A stretch of 64,000 nucleotides of DNA from Welwitschia mirabilis (Eukaryota > Gnetophyta > Gnetopsida > Welwitschiales), in contig JBOZIK010000001.1 in NCBI GenBank assembly GCA_051453625.1, positions 265,758,546-265,822,545 on the forward strand. Reading direction: 5' to 3'. This document shows positions 12,171-22,043 of the stretch, piece after piece. Made by a program: the position numbers and the translations under genes. A model generated the notes under the pieces. That model searched no databases and was not told the origin of the DNA. It was given only the letters and a program-made list of their open reading frames with translations. Numbering within the stretch: position 1 is the stretch's first letter; every line of letters starts with the position of its first letter.

Positions 12171-13137
12171 TTGAAATTATACAAAAAACAAAAAATAAAA
12201 CCATTGTAAAAAAATGAAACCATTGTCAAAAACGAAAACAAAACCATCACAGACATTTCCTCTAAAAACATAATGTTCTGATTTCTTCTATGTGTTAAAA
12301 ATTAGAGACTTAGCCTTTTTTTTTTTTTTTTTTGCTTTTATGCATCGAGGATCGGTGATGATCTTTTTAGTTCTGTGTGCTGGGAATCAACCAAGGTCTA
12401 CATAGTGCATGAGCTACACGTCCTTCTATGGTTGTACCTGTGTTTAGAAATCAATCTCTAAACCTCTCATTTCTCAACCTAAGATAACCCTAATAACTAG
12501 TCTAGAAACTACTAAAGTTAAAATAGAAGACCTAATAGTATCATATAAGGTAATTGCGAAAATCATCAATAGCATGAAAAGGAAGGAATTCCAAGGTTGA
12601 GTGTAGCTTATATGGTTCTTAAAATGTCTTGCTTCTCTCCTATGTGCATTCATTGTAGTTGATTATGTTCTCCATCTAGTGTTGTAAATAAATTAGGTAA
12701 GTAGCTTAATTCTAAACTATTTGGCATTTTCTTGCAACCTCTCCCCGTCTTCCTATGCAATACTTCTCCACTTAACATGTTAGCAAGATACCTTTTTACC
12801 TCATTATTCACATCCATCACTTCTTTCTTCTTATGCAGTGTTCATTTGTAATGTAGTGCTTTTGATATAGCATAATATTTTCCTTTTACATGGTGCTTCT
12901 ACTCCTCCCATGTGCATTTAAAGATAGTTAAATTTTCCCCTTTATTACACTAAATTTAATCTTCATTTTAGTAGCTCTCTTCCATTAATGATTGTACATT
13001 ATTTCTCTTCCTTATGTATTGACTAAGCACTTCTTGTGAATTCCTCATTTTTTGTGTGTTCTAACATTGTCTTATCAGACTAAGTTTAATAGTTTATCTT
13101 AGAGAATTTTATGTGTTACCTAACATTTCCTTTTTAG
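12171..13137 (+). other. CACTA interior upstream of the PPT exons; nothing identified
   Basis: The stretch 12340-12460 is richer in G+C and contains CG dinucleotides, unlike its surroundings, which suggests captured host DNA. No frame gives a recognisable protein, and I could not find upstream PPT exons here. Confidence 0.4.
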
Positions 13138-14477
13138 ATCCATAGATTCCAAATCCTATAGTGGTGGTCTCTTTTCTACCTATAGTTGGAGGAGTAGCTC
13201 TAGCATCTCTACTAGAAGCTTTTTTCAACTAGCAAGTAAGATATTATTATAGAAATTGTAATTATCTTTCTATTCTTTATGATTTTTCTACTTTAGAATT
13301 TGCATCTTCTATGTAATATAGAAAATGAACATTTATGTATGTGTGGTTTTAGGATGGGATTTTGGAATGCAATGGTATCAAATATAACTTTTAAATTCCA
13401 TAATGTATCTAGCAAAAAACTAATGGTAAAGAAAAAAGTAATGGAGATTCTTTCTCACTTAAATCATTTTGCCCCATGAGGAAGGATGAATAGATAGAAT
13501 TATGATTTTTCTTTTATATCACCTAATATAACTAGATTCTTATTATTTGTTATGTTGTTCTTTTAGGAGTTAATAGATAATATAAATTTATTTTCAATCA
13601 TTATGCTCATGTTATTTTTCTTATTAACTCTAGTAACACTTTTTTTGAATATGTTAAGTTTACTCCAACATACTTCTAATCTATTTTAAGCAATCCTATT
13701 TAACGAGTATTTTATTCATGCCAATAATATTTGCTTTTACATAATAGAAATGACATACATAGTCATGTCAAGTATTTTTATAATTAAGACATTTAATAAT
13801 AGTCAATTTTTCATTTAAATCCCACTAGGGCTTAGGCATTAAGGCAATTAACACAAAAGCATTGCTAGCTAGTATTCCTTTGCATGCTTATCAACAAGTA
13901 TTGCATCCTACTATTGATCCATTCTTCCCATTTTTTAACCTTGTATTCTACTTAATTTCATTATAGCTCTAAATTACTAGTTCTCATGGAATATTAATGC
14001 ATTTATTTTGCCATGCGTCTTGGATTTAGATGTCATATATGATCCTTCAAAGAGTGTTCCTAGTTACATATTCTATTGGTAACTGTGTGAAGAGAGTTAT
14101 GGTTATTATCACTTTAATTATTTTCTTTAGAATGCCTGTCTCTCTTACCAATGCACTAGGTATATTCCTTCATGTACATTTTGGAGATATTATATTTCCT
14201 CCAGTCTATTTTCTTAAATTTCATGGTTTTAATTCAAATCTATTTTTAAAGTAACAAGATGTTATGTAAATACTTAAAATTATAAATTTTGAGTAATTGG
14301 CCTAGTTTCTTAAATTAGGATTTAGCTTTCATATGACACAATTTTATAATTTTTTTATATAAATTCTAAGTCTAACATTTCAAAAACCTTTTAGGAATAA
14401 GTATTTCTTTGGTAGGCATTTTTACACATTTAAGAGCAAAATAGCTAAAATTAAAGCCAAAAGAAAGGGCTTCATAA
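13138..14477 (+). pseudogene. Captured 3' half of a phosphoenolpyruvate/phosphate translocator (PPT) gene
   Basis: PPT proteins exchange PEP for phosphate across the plastid inner envelope. Six exons can be read, each bordered by AG and, where applicable, GT: 13138-13235 (FLPIVGGVALASLLEA), 13353-13437 ([21 protein letters not shown]), 13567 to about 13690 (DNINLFSII, then after a shift YVKFTPTYF), 13829-13897 (KALLASIPLHAYQQ), 14030-14159 ([30 protein letters not shown]) and 14395-14477 (LVGIFTHLRAK, stop TAA 14475-14477). The conserved Lys-Arg of the family is kept in NCVKR. Lesions: the Trp of the SFNW motif is TAG, an expected Gln is TAA in exon 3 with a frameshift, and a TAG lies in the last exon. 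The N-terminal half and transit peptide are absent. It lies inside the CACTA element. Confidence 0.93.
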
Positions 14478-15023
14478 CACATCTGGTATAGTTTTTAGCA
14501 TAGTTTCTATATTAATTTAAAGGTAAAAAACTTGAAAAAAATGAAATAAAGATAATATACTGATCTTAGCTTTTTATTATCACTTTCTTTATCATGTCAC
14601 AAATCATTTTGTGTGCTTGTTGGCAGATTTAATTAGCTACAAATATTGAATACAATCCACCTATATAACAAGATCACTTAATGCTGATGTTAAGTCATGN
14701 NNNNNNNNNNNNNNNNNNNNNNNNNNNNNNNNNNNNNNNNNNNNNNNNNNNNNNNNNNNNNNNNNNNNNNNNNNNNNNNNNNNNNNNNNNNNNNNNNNNA
14801 CTACAAAAGCTAGCTATTTTTAAGGATGAATTAGAAACAGATCATAAATACTTAGATTAAAAATCATTTTTCCCATAAATATTAATTAAATTTAAGTAGT
14901 GATGTTACCCAACACAGGGGTTTTACAATAGGGAATTGGCTGGTTTTGCAATATGGAATTAACTAGTTTTGCAAAAACAACTTGTTAAATTGGATTCGTT
15001 GGTTTTATTGGTGTTTGATGCAG
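14478..15023. other. CACTA interior with gap; fragment resembling 15.92 kb
   Basis: Just before the gap (14700-14799), 14664-14699 nearly repeats 15914-15949 ('acttaatg.tgatgttaagtcatg'). Nothing else was identified. Confidence 0.4.
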
Positions 15024-15152
15024 CTATCTGTTCATACATGAAGGGAATAGTAAAGTGGAATTCTATTGATAAGACCTTTGAGTTTGCATGCCATAATTCC
15101 ATTTTTTAAGTTATAGGAGATGCATCAACAGCCCTACTAAATTAGATTTACA
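15024..15152 (+). pseudogene. Unidentified exon-like fragment in the CACTA element
   Basis: A gatgcag acceptor precedes an almost open frame: AICSYMKGIVKWNSIDKTFE, then FACHNSIF, a TAA, and VIGDASTALLN. Codon use and G+C look like host coding sequence rather than retrotransposon. I do not recognise the protein. Confidence 0.45.
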
Positions 15153-15921
15153 GCCTAAGGATTGAACATGATATACTTATCTGCTAAGAATTTTTGTAAA
15201 TGTTTTAGAATAATGTAAGTTTGGGTATGGACTTTGCTGAAATACCACTATTGTACATTAAGTTATAGATATATTTCCTTCTTTATTTGCATTACCTACA
15301 TATTCTAAATTTCCAAAATGTAAAACCCTTGACTCCTTTTATGAGTTACAATTTCTTAACTTTTAAGATTCCTAGAATCTGAGTTTAGATTGAAGTTTAC
15401 ATTTTGTTTCTCTTTGAAGTAAGTAAAATAATTTTCCGAAAATTTCTATTTAAGTAAAATAATTTTCCAAAAAATTGCTTCATTTATAAAACATTGCAAA
15501 GTATAAATAATTATAGTTACTCATTTTTTGAAACTCTATAAAGCACCTAAAAAACCAGTAGAGTACAATGATCATTCACAGGCACTGTGTAGAGATCAAA
15601 TCCTAAGGAAAGAATTACCATTAAAATAAATAACAAATAAAGCAAAAAGAATGCATTATTCTTTAATTTTCCTGATTTATAGCATTTTACATCATAAAAG
15701 AATTATTTTAAAACATATTGTTCTCTGATAATGTAGTTAATAAGTATGGTCTAGAGTTCATTATAGAAGTAGTTAAACTTTACCCAGATAATGAAGTCAA
15801 CAAGTAGGTTTTCTAATTGTCTTTTAATGTTTAGTTATAAAATTAAATGTTTGTTTGATCTTATGATCATTCTCTTTCACTTTTGAATTTATATATTATT
15901 AAACACTTAACAACATGATTA

Positions 15922-16035
15922 CTTAATGATGATGTTAAGTCATGGCTTATGAAAGAAATTACTGCTAAAAATGGAGTTAAGTGGAATTTTAAGAAAGATG
16001 AGAGAAAAATGTTCAAACCCATAGAAGACATGAAG
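15922..16035 (+). pseudogene. Unidentified exon-like fragment with consensus 5' splice site
   Basis: An uninterrupted stretch of 38 codons includes DVKSWLMKEITAKNGVKWNF and then KKDERKMFKPIEDMK. It ends exactly at AAG|GTAAGG, a consensus donor. Its first part is repeated at 14664-14699 next to a gap. I do not recognise the protein; charge and composition suggest a soluble protein. Confidence 0.5.
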
Positions 16036-16860
16036 GTAAGGGTAGTATTAGTTCATTACCTTATGTGATTTAATTATAGTCTAAAGATATTATTTGTAAG
16101 TCCAAAGCTAATTTATTTAACATGAGAAATTAGTTAAAAGAATATTTTTGACAAAAACAAGCATTGGTTTTGAGATTTATTAATTCATTAAGATTTTTAA
16201 TTTCATGCTTACTTTTGAAATTTCTCTTTGATGCCCACCTAGACTACACCTTTAAATAATGCTCAAAGCAAGCATGTATAAGACTTAAAGCATGTATTCA
16301 TAGATAGTATATTGTCTTCATAGTTCAAGATGACAAACCTCCAATTTATAAGATTAGTGATAATAAATCATAGTTATGAGTAGGTTTTTAATAGTATCCA
16401 AATACAAACTATCCCTTATCCAATTATTTACAGTAGAAAAATAAATACATGTAATCTAAATTTGTGTGGTGGAAGACTTTTTCCACATGTAGTTTAGTAT
16501 TGAAGAAAGGCCAGTATAGAAAATTTTATAAACCAGACATAGTAAGTGATAGTTATAATAAGTTTATAGATATGGCTAGATATAAATTACATCCATTAAT
16601 TCAAATTTATTTGTAATAATTTCATATTATTATTCAAGAGCTTTGAGGAGATTAAAAATGAAATTTTCTGTAGATAATGGCTCACACAATTGTTAGGTAA
16701 CTAAAAATGCCACATAAACATAAAATTATATTATTTTAATTATCTTGCTTAATCATATGGAAGGCCTTGTAAATGTAGTCATAGGTATTAGCATTGTATA
16801 CCCTAATTAGTGAATGAGACTTTATAAATTATATGTAAGACTTATATGGGGAACTTACAC
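16036..16860. other. CACTA interior, no identified feature
   Basis: AT-rich, intron-like sequence. No recognisable protein or repeat. Confidence 0.4.
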
Positions 16861-16867
16861 TTATAGT

Positions 16868-17110
16868 AAATAGAATTTCATGCTTAGCATTCTTGGCTCC
16901 TTCTTTAGCACTAACTTCAAAGGATGCAGAAAGTTCCTTGACTCGTAAAGCCATCAATATGGAATCTAGATTGATGTCTCTTATACATTATTACTTAAAA
17001 AAAGATAATGCATCTAAAGAGTTACTTCCTCTTAATACATATTTTTCATTTGCTATATAAAGCTCTCCTTTCAACTTTGCAACTACATGCCTATTGTATC
17101 TAGTTTCTTT
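16868..17110 (-). pseudogene. Unidentified coding-like fragment, minus strand
   Basis: The minus strand reads RHVVAKLKGELYIANEKY then VLRGSNSLDALSFFK without a stop, followed after two stops by DINLDSILMALRVKELSASF and EVSAKEGAKNAKHEILFTIS. This is longer and more protein-like than chance frames in this AT-rich background. The orientation is opposite to the PPT and kinase fragments. I do not recognise the family. Confidence 0.4.
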
Positions 17111-17730
17111 TGGTCTAAGCTATAGTGAAAAATCCTTAGCATACTATATTCTAAGATCATTCTTAATGTCTTATACCTACAATCTTTCTCCCTCAAAATA
17201 GAACAAAATAGATAAATTTTTTGTTGTGCATGCTTACAACCTTTTCTGAATTAATTTTGAAAACTACAATATAAGTTATTGGATGTCATTAATACTAGGA
17301 ATATTAAAATAACTATAATCCAAATGAAAAATAAAATTAGATTAACAAAACATCATGGGTTTTTAGAAAGATAAATTGTGTGTAAGTTATTCAATATTTC
17401 CAAAAGATAAAGGGGAATATCGGTTGAAGATTTGATCTTACGTAACTACAAGTCTCCAACAATAAAAGAAATAAGAAGTATAAAATAGCATATTAATCAT
17501 AAATTTGAAATGTTAAACAACATAGGTCAATGCCAGTTGATATCCAATTATCATGTTATAACTTTTGGAAAGATCCTTTTGGTTTTGAACAAGCTAAATT
17601 AAGAGATAAATATACTAAAATTGACATCAATAAATTAATATAAACTCCTAAGTTAAAATATTCTAGATGTCCTAAAAACCCTATGACCACTGAACATGAT
17701 AAAATCCTTAGTTTTATTAGAACTTCATGG

Positions 17731-18311
17731 GGAAGCTAGTGTTGATGCACATGATAAAACCCTTAGTTTTATGCAACTAAGATGAATGGTAAAAAAATTT
17801 TTAAAAGAAAATTTAATCATCAAAGATTAAGATGTGTATCATATGAGCAAACATCTTACCTCCTAATTCTGTCTAATGAATTGTAGCATTTTCTATATGC
17901 CTATACGACCTACAGCCACTACTAAGGCTAATGGTGAATAGAAATGAGTATATTTTCTCATTATATTTCACTAGTTACACTTCTAACACATCGATTTCTA
18001 GGTCATTCCACAACCTGTGTAGTCTTAAAATTAGTTTCTATGCTATTTAGAAGAGTCTTATCTTATGAGGTTTGTTCATGTCTTCTAATGATCTAAAAAA
18101 GGATGTAGTAAATTTAACAAGATAAGATTTTAACTCCTATATTATGAGATTTGTTCATGTCTTGAACTTAGTTTTTAGAACATTAATAAGGATCATATAT
18201 TATGAGGTTATAGGGATTATTAAACTCTAGAGTTAGGGGAAAAAAACATGCTAAATATTGATGAGTTAAGACTACAATCACAATAGGCATAGTATGATCC
18301 TTAATTTTGTG
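17731..18311. repeat. Direct repeat, copy 1 (about 580 bp)
   Basis: Matches 19119-19693 along its length: shared 'gatgcacatgataaaa', 'cttagttttatgcaacta', 'gtcttatctta', 'ctctagagttagggg' and 'agttaagactacaatca'. Each copy adjoins a 'gggaaagttaggatt' segment. Confidence 0.8.
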
Positions 18312-18502
18312 TTAGGGAAAGTTAGGATTGAATTGCTAGATTTTTCTTTACTACATTAGACCATCTATTGTTCTTTAGAGGTTTCATTAGAAATTGATGT
18401 CTTACTTTTTCTAATATTATCATTGGTAGTATCTGTATTAAATTTATTTTCCATTCAAAATAACTTAACTTTTATTGGAAAAACTACCTAACTTTTTTTT
18501 AG

Positions 18503-18598
18503 GAAAATAATACTAAGCTTGATACTTAAAGGCTTTTTTATTTTGAGGATGAAAATGAAGTTCTTGATTATGCTATGGATTTCTCTCTAAATTTTGAG
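18503..18598 (+). pseudogene. Unidentified 32-codon exon with intact AG and GT borders
   Basis: Between tttttttag and gtagat lies a 96-base frame: ENNTKLDT, a TAA, then RLFYFEDENEVLDYAMDFSL. The single stop is where CAA would give Gln. It sits between the two 580-bp direct repeats. Protein not recognised. Confidence 0.45.
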
Positions 18599-19118
18599 GT
18601 AGATTAGAATGATTAGAAGAACATAAAGGGATGGAAGATTACTGCGCATAAGAAATACTATGGGTCTTTAATTTAGTAGCTGATGTCTAGTGCATATTTC
18701 TAAATAGACAAAATGAGGTTTCTAAGAAGCATAATATAGGGATCACTAAGGTCTATCATAGTGGAAAATGACTAGTATTTGAAAACTAGCTAAGTAAATC
18801 CTGACCATTAAAAGAAAATTGTAAAAACTCTAGCCATTTTTGCATTACTACTCTCATAATTATTAGTGGAGTTGTTGTCATAGTAGCAACGAACAAAGCT
18901 CCATAAGGACTAAGAATCAAATCCCTTATAGAAGTTATGAACTAAATATTAGGATTTGATTTTAATAGTAATGCAATAAGTTTCTCCACTAAAAGTCAAG
19001 TTAAAGCCTAAACTACTCCCAATAGAGTTGCTACCATAGCCAAAATAGGTTTCCACTATTTTTTTGAGCTATCTAAAATTAAGTAATATGCAAGAACTCT
19101 ATGGAATTTAGTATTCTA
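18599..19118. other. Spacer between the direct repeats
   Basis: No domain recognised beyond the small exon just upstream. Confidence 0.4.
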
Positions 19119-19693
19119 GGGAAAGTTAGGATTCATGCACATGATAAAATTCTTAGTTTTATGCAACTAAGAGAAATAGTGTAAAAAAATTTAGAAGAAA
19201 ATTTAGTCATCAAAGGTTAACATGTATATCATATGAGTCAACTTCTTACCTTATAATTCCATCTGGTGAATTGCAAGGGTTTCTGAATGTCTACATGACC
19301 TATAGTCACTACTAANNNNNNNNNNNNNNNNNNNNNNNNNNNNNNNNNNNNNNNNNNNNNNNNNNNNNNNNNNNNNNNCATTGGTTTTTGGATCATATTG
19401 TAACCCTTCTAGTCTCAAACTCAATTTCTAGATCATTATAAAGAGTCTTATCTTATAAGATTTGTTTAAATCTTATAATGATCTAAAAAGGAATGTAATA
19501 AATTTAAAAAGATAAGAGTTAAAATCTTATCTTTCTAGGTTTGTTCAGAACTTAGTTTGTAGGACATTAATAAGAGTATAGTATTATGAGATTTGAGGGA
19601 TTGTCAAACTCTAGAGTTAGGGAAAAAACATGCCCACGATTAATGAGTTAAGACTACAATCATAATAGGCATAGTATGATCATTAATTTTTTG
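19119..19693. repeat. Direct repeat, copy 2 (about 575 bp, includes a 63-base gap)
   Basis: Second copy of 17731-18311. The pair flanks about 800 bp. It may be a segmental duplication inside the transposon or the terminal repeats of a small nested element; no primer-binding site was seen. Confidence 0.8.
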
Positions 19694-20968
19694 CTACTAA
19701 GAAGATTTGTACAACCATTAGAAAGGATGTTTTAGATTAGGAGTAATATATTATTTAATAACCTAGTAAATCTATTAGGTAAATACTCCTTCTCTAAGGT
19801 ATTCTATGCTCTACATAAAACTTAAATCTAGTAAATTGTAGTAAGTGAAAGCTAAAAACATTCTTCATAGCTCATTTCTAAATTTATCATAGTAAATAGA
19901 AGAAATATGGATAATAAGTGTTGTAAATAGAAAAGGAGGCTAGAAATAAATAATAATGGTGGAAGTCATAATATCTATTTACATTATAAGTTTAATGGCC
20001 ATGAATTTTAATGTTAGAGTAACACCAACAAAGCTATAAAGTGAAGATTGAGATTTGGTTTCATGATTCTTATAACCATGATTCTATAATCATTGTGTAA
20101 AATGGAACTAATAGGGACTTACACTAGTAAAGTTTGGATATTAATCTTAAACTTCTAACATATTATGCTTGTATTCATAAGTCTTCATACTTTTTTATAA
20201 CATTTAAATTGTTTAGTAATTAGAGCATATTATTTTTAGGAGTAAGCATAGGGGAAATAAAATCTTTAAAATTAGTTACAATAGAAAAGTAACATTATAA
20301 TTATTTCTCTCACATGAAATGTATAGAGATTACTAACATAATTTATGTTAAGATCTTATAAGTTCTATCTCACTTTCAGAAACAATGCTAAATCTCCTAG
20401 CAGAAATTTCTGGTTACATTAATCTTTATTTTGTGTATCAGAAATTGTTAATTCTTTTTCCATTTACATGACAATTCTGTACTTAGTTCTCTCACGTCTA
20501 CTCATTATAATTATTATGAATTCCTCTGTTTCTAAATTATGATTTTCTTTGTAATAGAATGTATTCTTTTGTAATCCATGTTATATTAGTTTATGGAAGT
20601 AATAATAATATGTTATATCTGTGCTGCTTGTGAAATTGGATACATGATTGGTGTAATTTGAATTGATTACTACTTTATTATGTTTTCTAACTTGTTTCCT
20701 ACATCACATGTATTACATGTATGAGAAGAGATATTTGATAGTATGATTCTTATCATAGGTTTACTAAATTATATAATACATTAGATAATATAATGCTAAT
20801 TATTTCATATGATATCCATGTAAGATATCTTTGAATATTATAAATTTTATAATAGGGAACTCCATCATATTTAATTTATTATTCTTACTCTCCCCTCTTA
20901 CTGGATTCATTCTCTTTTTGATATTATTATTTCTAATAGTATCATCTATAAGAAAGAGATATCTTTAG
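19694..20968. other. CACTA interior upstream of the kinase fragment
   Basis: T-rich, intron-like sequence with more CAG/CTG and CG than the retrotransposon regions, consistent with captured intron of the kinase gene. No exon identified. Confidence 0.4.
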
Positions 20969-21700
20969 TTGAGTTAGGCTAGAAGACTTCAGGTAGCTCT
21001 GGATTTAGCAAAAGGGCTTATATATTTTCTTGAGAATGCAAACCTACCTTTAATTCACAAAGATATCAAAGGTGACAACATCCTGTTAGACAAGAACCTT
21101 ATTGCCAAGGCTGCAGATTTTACACTCTTGAAAGTCCTTGATTGTGAGGATTAGAAAAGCTACATTACAACCTAAGTCAAAGGAATAATGCCAAATTCTT
21201 CATCATCTATACTCTAATCTGAGAATTAGTTTGTAATTACTTTTATATTAATTTACTAAATAGGTGATTATAACACATGCTTAAGCTTGGATTAAGAATT
21301 AATATTTACTACTTTAATATCCTACAATAGGGGTATCTTAATCCAAAATATTACGTGATGTAGAAACTTACTAAAAAAAATGATGTTTATAGTTTTGGAT
21401 TAGTAATGATAGTGGTTATTACTACTTAATGCTCAATCTAAGATGGAAGTTACATAGTTAGAGTGATAAGGGAATAAATAAAAGGTGGAATAACTTATTT
21501 CAGAGAAGAGATTATAGATCTAATGCTGAAAAATCTATCAAAAGATTTACACAATCTATAAGGACTTAAAATGTTCTTGAATCTTACATTGAGATGTGTA
21601 GAATATGAGAACTATGATAGAATTTCAATGAGGATTGTTGTAAAATAACTCAAAGAAATTATAGAGAGAATAAATGGCCTTTTTGGACCAAAATCAAAGA
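20969..21700 (+). pseudogene. Captured LRR receptor-like kinase fragment (C-terminal kinase lobe)
   Basis: Receptor-like kinases phosphorylate proteins on Ser/Thr after sensing a ligand outside the cell. Exon 1 (20969 to about 21190) reads [40 protein letters not shown] and AADFTLLKV. The catalytic loop keeps Asp and Asn (HKDIKGDN, 21056-21079), but the Mg-binding D-F-G is D-F-T (21116-21124). Exon 2 begins at 21331 after an AG: GYLNPKYYV, KKNDVYSFGLVMIVVI, SYIVRVIRE, TLRCVEYENYDRISM. The Y-I-V-R and Y-L-x-P-x-Y-Y motifs point to the LRR-VIII group (At5g49760-like), an inference. At least five stops; the donor after exon 1 is not visible. No LRR, membrane segment or N-lobe was found. It ends in the CACTA subterminal repeats. 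Confidence 0.9.
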
Positions 21701-22043
21701 ATCAAAGATTTTTTTTTCTTGTTTGTTGAAATACCTCAAAATAACTTTTAGGGCTTTTTTTATCAAAACACCTCAAAACTATCTTTTAAGGCATTTGTTT
21801 ATTAAAATACCTTGAAAGACCTTTTAAGAAATCTTATTGAAGATATTCCTTAAAAAGCTTTTAAGGCATTTCTTTCAAAAATGCCTAAAAAAGGTAGGCT
21901 TCTTAAGGCACTTTTATTTAAACATCTTAGAAATGTAGGGTTTTAAGGCAAGACTAAAAAATTCCTTAAAATCTTTTAAGATGTTCTTTTAGGCCTTTTA
22001 AGACATTTTAGGAATGCCTTAAAAGCCTATATTTCTTATAGTA
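21701..22043. repeat. CACTA right terminus and subterminal repeats
   Basis: About nine copies of 'aaggca(t/c)t', 'tgccttaaaa' or close variants (near 21800, 21857, 21872, 21891, 21914, 21947, 21963, 21994, 22014), then the terminus at 22031-22043. Mirrors the left end. Confidence 0.85.

Larger units (their letters stand above)
11828..22043. mobile_element. CACTA (En/Spm) DNA transposon carrying host gene fragments
   Basis: The left end reads cacaacaagaaaa (11828-11840) and the right end atttcttatagta (22031-22043), whose complement is tactataagaaat. Both are one to three changes from the common plant CACTA terminus cactacaagaaaa. The element is flanked by TTA on both sides (11825-11827 and 22044-22046), the 3-bp duplication CACTA elements make. 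Subterminal regions at both ends hold many copies of 'aaggcatt' and its complement, as this superfamily does for transposase binding. Inside are spliced-gene fragments (PPT translocator, receptor kinase, others). I found no TNP2-like transposase, so it appears non-autonomous. Two gaps lie inside it. Confidence 0.88.

Noticed and set aside
18831-19010. Possible inverted repeat ('gcattact' / 'agtaatgc', 'agtggag' / 'ctccact')
   Set aside because: The matching words occur in the wrong order for a hairpin.
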